Positions 1 through 7,834 of a stretch of 64,000 nt of DNA are shown in pieces. Source of the stretch: Afipia sp. GAS231. Lineage in GTDB: Bacteria; Pseudomonadota; Alphaproteobacteria; Rhizobiales; Xanthobacteraceae. The stretch spans positions 682,001-746,000 of the forward strand of contig NZ_LT629703.1 in NCBI RefSeq assembly GCF_900103365.1, written 5' to 3'. Position 1 is the first letter of the stretch. Every line of letters starts with the position of its first letter. Below the pieces are notes generated by a model. It saw only the letters and a program-made list of their open reading frames with translations, was not told the DNA's origin and made no database searches. Both the position numbers and the translations under genes were made by a program.

Positions 1-160
1 GAATTGCTCGAATTGTTGATTCATTGACGGCAGGTGTTGCCCGATCATGTGCTACGCGGCAAGGTCGAAGCATGCGGGGCCGCTCGCGCGCTATCACATA
101 GCGAAGACGGAAGGTCTGCCTCAACCTAACTGCATCGCGCTCCAGGCAACCGGTGAAAAA

Positions 161-2216
161 TCACACCAGCGCGTAAGTCGCGGCGGCCTGGGCGTGGGTC
201 ACGCCTTGCGCCGTCGGATTCCAGCCGAGCGCGGCCATGACCACGACGTCGTTGCCACTCAAGGGCTCCGTGACGCCGGAGAAGCTGAAGCCGAACGGAT
301 CGGTGCCCATCGTGGCGTTCCAGTCGCCATAGTCGGCGGCGCCGGTCGAGGAATTGAAGCCGCCCAGATTGGGATTGCCGCTGTTGATCGAGAAGTACTG
401 GACGTTGCCGCTCTGCTGCGTCAAGGCGCGGATCGGCGTTCCAGCCGAGGGATCGGCGTTGTTGGTCGAGGTGTAGCGGAACAGGTCGAGCGGGGTATAG
501 ACGTTCGGGCCGAGGCCGGCGCCGACCGAAGAGAGCCGGCCCATGACCTCGCTGAATTCGTGCTGGATGGCGCCGATCGCGTCATACTTGCCCGCGACCG
601 CGTTCTGGTTGAACTCAAAGGGGATCGCGCTCGACAAGCCGATATAGCCGTCGAGGTTGGCGCTTGCGCCGTTGATGCCAAGCGCCTTGGCTTCCGCCGT
701 CGTGATCGCGAAACTGCCACCGCTGGTCGGGTCGCTGCCGCTGAGGCTTGCGGCTGCGGTGCCCTGCACCGCCGAATTGCCGGCATATCCCAGGATCGCC
801 GTCGCCAGCGCGGAATAACTGACACCGCGCGCGTAGCTGACGCTCTGCGCGGCGGCGCCCGGCGAAACCGGAGAGCCGGCCACTTCGCCATAACCGACCT
901 GGATGTTCACCACCGTGGTGTTGCCGAATTGGTTCGAAAGGCCGGCCGCGGCGGCGACAACCGCACTGCGGAAGCCGGCCGGCGCATTCGCCGTGCTCGA
1001 GCCCCAGGACAGGTTGAACTGCAGGCCGTTCGCGGCGCCGACCACCGTCGTGGTCGAGAGCTGCTTGTCCGAGAAGGAGGAAATCTGGGCGACCGACAGG
1101 CTGTTGGCCTGATTGGCAAGCAGCGACGCGGTCTGCTGCGCCGACAATTGCGCAAGGTGTTGCGTGGACAGCGCGCTGACGCTGCCGCCGCCGAGACTGC
1201 CGAGCTGCGACGGATCGAGGGCGACGAGCTGGACCTGCGACAGCTGGCTCACCTGCGAGGTGCTCAGGTTGGTCAGTCCCCCGCTCAGTCCCTGCAACTG
1301 GGCGGTGGTGAAATCGCCGGCGTCGAGCGCGTTGAGGTTCGCCTGGTTGAGGCCGTTGAGCTGGCTCGACGTCAGTGCTTTTGCCTGCTCCGACGAGAAG
1401 CCGCCGATCTGCGTCGCCGACAGGCTGTTGAGCGCTGCGACCGAAAGCGCGCGGATCTGGCTTTTGCCGAGCCCTGCGATCCCCGCCTGCGACAGGCCAG
1501 CGACGGCGGCCGCTGAAAGGCTCCCAACCTGTTCATCGGTCAGCTGCGCGACCGCGGCGCGCGACAGGCCGCTGGTTTGCGTCGCGGTCAACGCCGCGAC
1601 CTGAGTCTTGGACAGCCACCTCGGCTGATAGAATGCGAGATTGCCGACGGTGGCTGACGTCAGGCTTTGAAGCTGCCCGGTCGACAGCGCGCTGATGTCG
1701 AGGGACTGCAGCGACGCCTGCGAGATGCCGTTGAGCTGGCCCGTCGTCAACGCGCCGATCTGGGTCGACGAAAGCGTATTCGGATGCGCTGATATCAGCG
1801 CGGGCCTGGGCGGTGGACAGGTTGCCGATCGCGGTAGTGTCCAGGCTGCGGACCTGCGTCGCGGTCAGGCTGGCGACGCTCAACGCATTCAGATCCGCGC
1901 TCGGCAGGCTGTTGAGTTGCGTCGGCGTCAGCGCCTGGACCTGGACCGTCGAGAGCGCGCCTACTTCCGTGGCGGTAAGATTTGCGGTCTGCGCGCCGGA
2001 CAGCGCAAGAAAGGTGTTGTAGGAAATGGCGTTGATCTGCGAAGGGCTGAACGCCGCGACCGCGGACGACGACAGCGAATTCAGCTGATCGCCCGTGATG
2101 CCGGCAACCTGCGCCGAGCTCAATGACGCGACGTCGGCACTGGTCCATTGCGACACAGTGGCGGTCGGCAGCACGGCGATCTGGCTTGCCGTGAGAACAT
2201 TGACACTCGTAGTCAT
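161..2216 (-). pseudogene. Frameshifted repeat-rich metalloprotease-like protein (NF038122-like)
   Basis: Two overlapping frames encode one protein. From the ATG at 2216 (AAGGG just upstream) about 140 residues of degenerate ~10-residue repeats (pattern ALSxxQIxxL) run to about 1800. The frame then loses the repeat pattern and stops at 1533. The same pattern resumes without a start codon in the adjacent frame (SSTQIGALTTGQLNG, near 1735-1780) and continues to the stop at 161. The C-terminal part holds HEFSEVMGR (about 538-566), which resembles the metalloprotease motif of the NF038122 family; that family name is from memory. The break lies at about 1765-1805. It is either a true inactivating frameshift or a sequencing error in repetitive DNA. 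The protein has no clear signal peptide and could be exported by another route. Confidence 0.6.
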
Positions 2217-2358
2217 AACACGCCCTTGCTACGCCGCGCGCGACCACCACGAAGCTGTGCGGTCTCGTCACGAGACCGGAAACTAGTGGGAAAGGGTTAA
2301 AATCAGGTCAAAACGTCCCGAGATCAGCAGGTTCGCTTCACCACGCGAGCCACGGGAC

Positions 2359-2412
2359 CAGAGCGTTTTCCAGCGAGGTGGAAACCGGTTCGCGTCAGAG
2401 AACGCGTCAAAC
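2359..2412. repeat. Rhizobiales intergenic repeat copy
   Basis: The stretch starting AGAGCGTTTTCCAGCG and ending GAACGCGTCAAA matches a short intergenic repeat I recall as frequent in Bradyrhizobium and relatives. Its ends (GCGTTTTC and GAACGCGTC) are partly inverted. It lies between two genes and contains no reading frame. Confidence 0.5.
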
Positions 2413-2413
2413 C

Positions 2414-2445
2414 AAAAAAGGGATCACGCCGGTGATGCCGGCGTG
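2414..2445 (-). terminator. Rho-independent terminator of the 2453-2899 gene
   Basis: On the minus strand, just after the stop of the upstream gene, CACGCCGG and CCGGCGTG form a perfect 8-bp stem with a short loop, followed by ATCCC and a run of six T. Position and T-run fit an intrinsic terminator for that gene. Confidence 0.7.
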
Positions 2446-2452
2446 CCTGCCC

Positions 2453-2899
2453 TCACCACTCTTCCGGGCAGGCATCGACGATCTTCCAGAGCTCGCCGCC
2501 GTTCTTGATCTTCTTCATCTCGGTGGTGAGCCCGCCGTTGCGGCGGATCCAGTCCTTCACGGTGTCGGGATAATACGACATCAGGTCCGAGGTCCCGTCC
2601 AGGCTCGTGACCTTGATACCGAAGGTGAAGGCCTTGTCGTAGTAGGCCTGGTGGAAGCCGAGGCTCGCCTTCGGCGTCACGCAGATCTTGTTCAACGGCA
2701 CGATGCCGAACACCAGCGTGCAGGCCGAATTGCAGATGCCGTCGATGATCACGCGTTCCTTGCGGTCGCGGATGCGGGCATACTTGGCCTTGTATTCCTC
2801 GACATAGCCGCCGTGGTCGCGCGTGATATGCAGTTCGGCGCGCGCCGGCATTGCGACCAGGACCGAGAAAACCAGAAGGATGAGGGACGTGATGCGCAT
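2453..2899 (-). CDS. Exported ClpP/crotonase-like protein (COG3904-like)
   Basis: A 148-residue protein with a clear signal peptide (MRITSLILLVFSVLVAMPARA), so probably periplasmic. The mature part contains VIIDGICNSACTLVFG, resembling the Ser-containing nucleophile loop of small ClpP-like periplasmic proteins (COG3904 type). It is followed by SLGFHQAYYD, where such proteins carry a conserved His. Substrate and role are unknown. The gene is monocistronic: an intrinsic terminator follows and no same-strand neighbour is close. The Ser-Ala-Cys and Phe-His pattern supports the fold assignment, but catalytic activity is not shown. Confidence 0.6.
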   Translation of the reverse strand: MRITSLILLVFSVLVAMPARAELHITRDHGGYVEEYKAKYARIRDRKERVIIDGICNSACTLVFGIVPLNKICVTPKASLGFHQAYYDKAFTFGIKVTSLDGTSDLMSYYPDTVKDWIRRNGGLTTEMKKIKNGGELWKIVDACPEEW

Positions 2900-3128
2900 G
2901 GATCGATCTGGAACCGGGTGCCTTGTTGGACGTTGGGTCGGGCCTCAAGGGGTGGACCTGACCGCAGGACTCTGGCCGGACTGTGTTGGTAATTCGTTAA
3001 GCATCCGTTGCGGCTAAAAATTGGCGCGCTGTGGCGGTTTTCCCGCAGCTTTTCTGCCCAATACGCGCTAAATGGAACCTGATCGGACGAAAATGTGTCG
3101 TTTCCAGCAGGACTCCCGGAGAATCGCG

Positions 3129-3392
3129 ATGACCAAAGCCAAGTTTCTGATTGCCGCCGCCCTGCTGGCCATGTCCGCCCTGGCGCCTAGTCTGGCCGAA
3201 GCCCGCCATTACCGGCACCATCACTACCGCCACTACTGGCCGCTGCCTTACCCGATCAGCTACCTCCACAATTACGGCCCCGGCCCCATGGCCGGCACCT
3301 TTGCCTATTATGACGGCCCCTCGACCAACCACTGCGACCGGGGCGCGGCCGCCTATGTCGGCCAGGACCGCCAGCGGCATCCCTGCTTTTGA
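3129..3392 (+). CDS. Small exported His/Tyr-rich protein
   Basis: The ATG at 3129 is preferred over upstream in-frame codons because GGAG lies just before it and the product begins with a classic signal peptide (MTKAKFLIAAALLAMSALAP..LAEA). The mature 60-odd residues are rich in His and Tyr (RHYRHHHYRHYWPLPYP) and end with two Cys (NHCDRG and RHPCF), which might pair. This looks like a common rhizobial class of small exported proteins of unknown role. The His cluster could bind metal, but that is only a guess. Confidence 0.65.
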   Translation: MTKAKFLIAAALLAMSALAPSLAEARHYRHHHYRHYWPLPYPISYLHNYGPGPMAGTFAYYDGPSTNHCDRGAAAYVGQDRQRHPCF

Positions 3393-3460
3393 CCGGCCTA
3401 CTTATTGATCGGGCGCTGCTGGCCCTGTCCGGCCAAGTCTGATAATCGACCGAACCACAG

Positions 3461-3537
3461 GCACTCGTAGCTCAGCTGGATAGAGCATCGGATTTCGATT
3501 CCGAGGGTCGGGAGTTCGAATCTCTCCGAGTGCGCCA
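3461..3537 (+). tRNA. tRNA-Arg (anticodon TCG)
   Basis: The cloverleaf can be folded by eye. The acceptor stem is GCACTCG with CGAGTGC, the D stem GCTC with GAGC, and the anticodon stem TCGGA with TCCGA around the seven-base loop TTTCGAT. The T arm contains GTTCGAATC. A genomic CCA follows the discriminator base. Loop positions 34-36 read TCG, which decodes CGA arginine codons. Length is 77 nt including CCA. Confidence 0.95.
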
Positions 3538-3586
3538 TTTCGGTGGGGACCGATCCGGCGAACCACGTATTCGAGAGCGAACTGAC

Positions 3587-3982
3587 ATGAGAAAGATGAT
3601 CCTGACGCTGGCGCTCCTGTATCCGGCCGCGGCGTTTGCGCAAGGCACCACCGCCCCGGCCACGCCGGCCAGCCCTCCGCCGACCGTCGGCGGCAAGCCA
3701 CTGGTCGTGGTGGGAGCGAAGAAGCCTTCGGCCGCCAAGAAAGAGGCCGCCGGCAAGAAAGAGGCGCCCAAATCCGTCGCCCAGAAGCTGCAGGCCTGTG
3801 GAGATATCGACGACGCCACCAAGGAGCGCCTGCAGTGTTACGATGCCATCTTTGCGCCGCAGCCCAAGCCGAAGGCGCCAGCCGCCAAGGGCGTCAATGA
3901 ATGCCGATTCCAGAAAGAGGAAGACGAGCGGCTGACCTGCTACAACGGTTTTGCCGACAAAATTCCGAAGCTGCCGCGCTAA
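3587..3982 (+). CDS. Exported Lys/Ala-rich protein with two Cys-pair repeats
   Basis: The start at 3587 gives MRKMILTLALLYPAAAFAQ, a good signal peptide; an earlier in-frame start would lie inside the tRNA. The product has 131 residues. A Pro/Ala/Lys linker (AKKPSAAKKEAAGKKEA) precedes two related units, LQACGDIDDATKERLQCYD and NECRFQKEEDERLTCYN, each with two Cys about 15 residues apart. This Cys...RLxCYD pattern occurs in many alphaproteobacterial periplasmic proteins and probably forms one disulfide per unit. Function is unknown. It starts 50 bp after the tRNA and is probably transcribed separately. Confidence 0.65.
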   Translation: MRKMILTLALLYPAAAFAQGTTAPATPASPPPTVGGKPLVVVGAKKPSAAKKEAAGKKEAPKSVAQKLQACGDIDDATKERLQCYDAIFAPQPKPKAPAAKGVNECRFQKEEDERLTCYNGFADKIPKLPR

Positions 3983-4009
3983 CTTAGGCAAGGCAGCTCA
4001 GACGGCATC

Positions 4010-4438
4010 TTACCAGGTGTTGTTCCCGAAGAAGCCGAAGTGCTGTTGCTGCGCCAGACGGATCGGCGGATTGGCGCGGATCCTGGCAACCTTGCGCTTG
4101 CGTTGGACCTGCGGCTCGGGCTTTTTCACATCGACCGGGACGAACTGGGCAAAGGTGTTGCGGACGCGCGCCTGTGCCGTCGGGTCGATGGCAACGGGCG
4201 GCTGCGGAGCGGCGGCAACCCGGACCTTCGGGGCGGGCGGAACGATGGTCGGAAGGCTGGTGTCGTAGACCACCCGCTCCGGCAATTTCTGGTCGGAACG
4301 AATGCGGACCACGTTGCGGTCGATCGCGGGGGCGGCATGGCTGGCTATCACCGCCTGCGACGGCGAATAGGCGTCGATCAAAAACAGCAGCGCCAGCAGC
4401 GCGCCGCCGACAAACATGAAATAACGCGCTACGGGCAT
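4010..4438 (-). CDS. Membrane-anchored hypothetical protein
   Basis: The 142-residue product starts at the ATG at 4438, preceded by GGGGGAG. An N-terminal hydrophobic segment (YFMFVGGALLALLFLIDAY, about residues 6-24) is probably an uncleaved anchor. The rest is Pro/Val/Arg-rich and extracytoplasmic, with a basic patch (KKPEPQVQRKRKVARIR) and an unusual C terminus ending in HFGFFGNNTW. No enzymatic motif is visible. It converges with the upstream 3587-3982 gene, with only 27 bp between the stops. Confidence 0.6.
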   Translation of the reverse strand: MPVARYFMFVGGALLALLFLIDAYSPSQAVIASHAAPAIDRNVVRIRSDQKLPERVVYDTSLPTIVPPAPKVRVAAAPQPPVAIDPTAQARVRNTFAQFVPVDVKKPEPQVQRKRKVARIRANPPIRLAQQQHFGFFGNNTW

Positions 4439-4559
4439 TTTCGATCGCTCCCCCCACGCCGGTGCGTGGTGTCAGTCACCTAATGGGCGACATAGCGATT
4501 AGTTCCTGAGGGACAAGCCAAGGTTCAACGGCGGCGGTCACTTTTTCGAGCGCGGAAGG

Positions 4560-5165
4560 TTAGGTTCGGCTGGCCGTCACCAGCGAACATTTCGCCTTGT
4601 TTGCGTTAACATTGACGAACCCGACCAGCATGCCGGAATACCGTTTTTGGCTCTTCATGTTCACGGTATCGGGAAGTACCCGCCTGCGATCGGTCAGATG
4701 GCTGCCGTCGCGGCGGGCAAAGGCGCAGGCGATCTCGACATCCTTCACGGCATAGTCATTGCTGTTGCGGAGCGTGAACGTCATCAGCGCTTTCGAGCCG
4801 AGCCCGCCCCTGCGCCACGACTGCGAGGAAATCCTGAGGCCATCGATCGGCGGCTTCGCCGGCGCGGTCGTTTCAGGAGCAGCGATTTCCGGGGCTGCCG
4901 CGGTGTTTTCCGCGGGACTGGCGTCGGGGGAGACGGCGGATGGCGCCGGGCTCGCCAGGGTGGCCTTGGTCGGCGCGACCGGATCGTTCGACCCGGAAGC
5001 ATCCTGCGCGAGGCGGAAGACCGCTGATGGAGCCGCCCCGGATTGGCTCTCGGCGTCGCTCGGCCAGGGGACCATCATCCAGGCCGTGCAGCCGGCTATC
5101 GCAATCGCCGGCAGCACCATGAGCCGGGCATCGGCGCGTCCGAATGACCGTCCGGCGATCCTCAT
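4560..5165 (-). CDS. Putative lipoprotein or membrane-anchored Ig-like protein
   Basis: A 201-residue product starting at 5165 with GAGGGTG upstream. Residues about 16-30 form a hydrophobic segment ending in the lipobox-like IAGC, so it may be a lipoprotein, although the n-region is long. A Pro/Ala-rich linker (about 40-105) leads to a C-terminal domain with MTFTLRNSNDYAVKDVEIAC, typical of small beta-sandwich domains that compare 'non-local' backbone contacts (FxLYD-like). Function is unknown. A hairpin lies 48 bp upstream of the start. Confidence 0.5.
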   Translation of the reverse strand: MRIAGRSFGRADARLMVLPAIAIAGCTAWMMVPWPSDAESQSGAAPSAVFRLAQDASGSNDPVAPTKATLASPAPSAVSPDASPAENTAAAPEIAAPETTAPAKPPIDGLRISSQSWRRGGLGSKALMTFTLRNSNDYAVKDVEIACAFARRDGSHLTDRRRVLPDTVNMKSQKRYSGMLVGFVNVNANKAKCSLVTASRT

Positions 5166-5212
5166 TACCGCACCCTCATCCGGCGGCCACGGCGGTTGCC
5201 GCGCCGCACATG

Positions 5213-5251
5213 AAAAAAAGCCCTACGGGCGTTACACCGTACGGCTTTTTT
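5213..5251. terminator. Bidirectional terminator-like hairpin between divergent genes
   Basis: AAAAAAAGCCCTACGG and CCGTACGGCTTTTTT pair almost perfectly (one mismatch) around a loop of about eight bases, with A and T runs that would serve either strand. Both flanking genes (minus from 5165, plus from 5444) read away from it, so it does not end an annotated gene. It could close a short unannotated transcript or act as a leader attenuator. Confidence 0.55.
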
Positions 5252-5443
5252 CACGACTGCCGCTGTACGGTTCCGCCGCTTTGTCTTCAACCACGTTAGA
5301 TGGCAAAGGTTGCATGTCACCCTGACAATATTGCGGCGGCCGTGCAGTTCTTCTGGGGATGGAATTGCGAATCCCCCGCCGGTAGATTGGCGGCGCAGCC
5401 GGGCGCCAGCACGGCAACGACAATCATCAAGGGGGAGACCAAG

Positions 5444-5827
5444 ATGCCGACCGTTATCTGGGATCATGTCCATTTGCGCAGTCCCGATCCCGAAGCGACC
5501 GCGACCTGGTTGCACGATATTCTCGGCGGCGAAATCATTCGCGGCCCCGGGCGCATCGACGTCAAGCTCGGCGGCGCCAACGTGTTCATCGCGCCGGTCG
5601 CCTCCGGTGACGGCGTCAACTCGCCGCCGGTGACGCCCTATCAGGGCCTCGATCACTTCGGCCTGACGGTCAAGGACATCGACGCGGTCGCCGCCGAGAT
5701 CAAGGCCAAGGGCGTCGAGTTCACGCGTGAGCCGACCACCATCCGGCCGGGCGTGCGCATCTGCTTCATTCGCGGGCCGCAGGGCATTTCGATCGAGCTT
5801 CTGGAGCGCGACAAGAAGTACGCGTGA
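5444..5827 (+). CDS. VOC (glyoxalase/bleomycin-resistance fold) family protein
   Basis: A 127-residue single VOC module. The start at 5444 has GGGGGAG at good spacing; earlier in-frame codons lack a ribosome site. The fold shows in HVHLRSPDPEATATWL near the N terminus, GLDHFGLTVKDID in the middle and ISIELLERD near the end. His8, the mid-protein His and the terminal Glu are candidate metal ligands as in glyoxalase I-type enzymes. The substrate cannot be told from sequence. There is no operon partner. Confidence 0.8.
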   Translation: MPTVIWDHVHLRSPDPEATATWLHDILGGEIIRGPGRIDVKLGGANVFIAPVASGDGVNSPPVTPYQGLDHFGLTVKDIDAVAAEIKAKGVEFTREPTTIRPGVRICFIRGPQGISIELLERDKKYA

Positions 5828-6012
5828 GGCGCCGCGCGGATAACGCCCTATCTCATTCGTAGTCGTCATCACCTGCCTTGTGCGCAATGGCGCACTGGGC
5901 GGGTGAACCAGTATTCCAGAGAGCGTCGGGCATAAGCGACAGGCCACAGCGTACCGGATACTCCGCCTTCGCGGAGTATGACCAGCGATGTGATCGCCTC
6001 GGTCGCGACGCG

Positions 6013-6450
6013 CTACGTCATGCTGCCCGGCATGAAGCAGCGGATCGTCAAGCCGCCATAGCCGCGGATCGGCCAGACCATGGTTCGGCCGACACGGTTG
6101 GGCTCGGTGATCACGGCATCATCGGGCACATCGACCCACTCGCCTTCGAGCCGTACGCGGTAATGCCCGTTGGCGGACTCCCAATCGACATCGCTGACCG
6201 CTGTGCCGTCGGCGTCGGAGCAACACGGCCCCTTTCCGCTTCTCAGACTGTCGAACCATTGCTTCAGCGGCGAGTTGGCGTAGCGGCCGTCGGGATCGCG
6301 GGCATGGCCGGGATACGTGGCCAGAGGCAACATCAGCACCGCAAAGCCGATCAGCAGCGGCTTTTTGAAACGGCCCGCACGATCGCGGCCCGTAGTTTCA
6401 CGGAAGTTGTTTTCAGTGCGTCGGCGCGCCACGTGGCCGCCGGATTTCAT
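6013..6450 (-). CDS. Small exported protein of unknown function
   Basis: I chose the ATG at 6450 because AGGTG precedes it by about ten bases; the frame stays open further upstream without good start signals. A basic N-terminal stretch (FKKPLLIGFAVLMLPLATYPGHA) acts as a signal peptide or anchor. The mature part contains GKGPCCSDADG and then WVDVPDDAVI, a pattern familiar from small exported proteins in Bradyrhizobium. The paired Cys may form a disulfide or bind metal. Function is unknown. Confidence 0.6.
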   Translation of the reverse strand: MKSGGHVARRRTENNFRETTGRDRAGRFKKPLLIGFAVLMLPLATYPGHARDPDGRYANSPLKQWFDSLRSGKGPCCSDADGTAVSDVDWESANGHYRVRLEGEWVDVPDDAVITEPNRVGRTMVWPIRGYGGLTIRCFMPGSMT

Positions 6451-6694
6451 CCAGTTGGTCACCTGTTTTCTTGCTCCAGCACCCACCGGCCGGTGCCGAA
6501 AATAACTATGCATTTCACGGGCCAACTTGAGTCGGCCGCAATCGTCTGTCATGCCAGCGTCACACGCCGTCGTGCCGAATTTTGATCGCGAATCGGGCCT
6601 TGCCGGGCAACCTGTCGCGTTGACGTTGAGGGTTCCATTTTGGCATAATTGATTTCCGGCTTCCATGGGCGCGGCGGCCGGCCCTTGGGACGTT

Positions 6695-7045
6695 ATGAAG
6701 AACGGGCTGTATTCGATTCACGTCAACCTGCTGGACGGACGTTCCGGCAAGGGCAGCGGCGTGATTCTGTTCCGCGACGGACAGATCCTCGGCGGCGACG
6801 CCTATCTGTTTTACACCGGCAGCTACACCGTGAAGGGCGACACCTTCAAGGGCGAGGTGCTGGTGCAACGACACACCTCCCCGCGCGACAACGACAACCC
6901 GCTGTTCGGCGGACCCGCTCCCGTCGGCATCGGCGTATCCGGCACCTTCACCGACACGCGCGGCACGATGAACGGCACCGCGCTGGTCGGCAAGAACAGT
7001 CAGATCTTTGGCGCCACGTTGCACCGGCTGGCGGATACCAACTAG
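6695..7045 (+). CDS. GrlR-like regulatory protein
   Basis: The likely start is the ATG at 6695, giving MKNGLYSIHVNLLDG; an upstream in-frame ATG at 6665 is less probable. The 116-residue product resembles GrlR, the small beta-barrel partner of the type III secretion regulator GrlA: note MKNGLYSI, GVILFRDGQILGGDA and YLFYTGSYT. Rhizobial genomes carry such proteins away from secretion loci, and no secretion genes are visible here. A lipocalin-like small-ligand role is the alternative. An ankyrin gene follows after 49 bp on the same strand. Confidence 0.6.
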   Translation: MKNGLYSIHVNLLDGRSGKGSGVILFRDGQILGGDAYLFYTGSYTVKGDTFKGEVLVQRHTSPRDNDNPLFGGPAPVGIGVSGTFTDTRGTMNGTALVGKNSQIFGATLHRLADTN

Positions 7046-7094
7046 GTCGCTGCCGAACCAGATCATTGTCAAGACTGGATGGTGAGGCGATTTC

Positions 7095-7802
7095 ATGCCC
7101 GAGCGATCGACGCCCGCTTCTTCCGATCATCGCTTCATTGATCTCGTGCACGCCATCGTTTCGGGCGATGCCGCGAAAGCCCTCCGATTGTCCGACACTT
7201 CACCCACGCTCGTGCGGCAACGCGCGGCGGTTGGCGCAAGCCGCGACGGTGCGAAGGGCTGTTTCTTCGAACCGATCGCCCATTACATGTACGAGGGTGA
7301 CACTGCCCTGCACATGGCGGCGGCGGGCTTCCAATATGAAATCGCACAGGTGCTGATCGACCGGGGCGCCGATTGTTCCGCCAGAAATCGCCGCGGTGCC
7401 GTGCCGCTTCACTACGCAGCCGATGCAAACGTCTGGAACCCGACGGCACAAGCAGCCACCATCGGCTGCCTGATCCGGGCCGGCAGCGATCCCAATGCGT
7501 CCGACAAAAGCGGCGTTGCGCCGCTGCACCGCGCCGTTCGTACCCGATGCGCCGCCGCCGTCGAAGCGTTGCTGGCCGGCGGCGCGGACCCGCGCAGCAG
7601 GAACAAGAACGGCTCGACGCCGCTGCACCTCGCCGTGCAGAATACCGGCCGCGGCAACAGTGGAAGCCCGCACGCAGTCGAGCAGCAACGGCGTATCATC
7701 GGGCTCTTGCTGGCGGCCGGCGCGACACCCGAGGACAAGGACGACAACGGCAAGGCCGTTCGCGACGCCGCCACGGCCGACTGGATACGCGCGCTCTTCT
7801 AG
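7095..7802 (+). CDS. Ankyrin-repeat protein
   Basis: A 235-residue protein made largely of ankyrin repeats: GDTALHMAAAGFQYEIAQVL, GAVPLHYAAD, GVAPLHRAVRTRCAAAVEAL and GSTPLHLAVQ, with a final degenerate unit near the C terminus. The N-terminal 60 residues lack repeats. No signal peptide or membrane segment is seen, so it is probably cytoplasmic and works by protein binding. It may be co-transcribed with the GrlR-like gene upstream. Confidence 0.85.
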   Translation: MPERSTPASSDHRFIDLVHAIVSGDAAKALRLSDTSPTLVRQRAAVGASRDGAKGCFFEPIAHYMYEGDTALHMAAAGFQYEIAQVLIDRGADCSARNRRGAVPLHYAADANVWNPTAQAATIGCLIRAGSDPNASDKSGVAPLHRAVRTRCAAAVEALLAGGADPRSRNKNGSTPLHLAVQNTGRGNSGSPHAVEQQRRIIGLLLAAGATPEDKDDNGKAVRDAATADWIRALF

Positions 7803-7834
7803 CTTTATCCGGGAGCGATACGGCGACGCCTCGC

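Noticed and set aside
47..1516. 489-residue plus-strand frame
   Set aside because: Shadow of the repeat-rich metalloprotease gene on the other strand.
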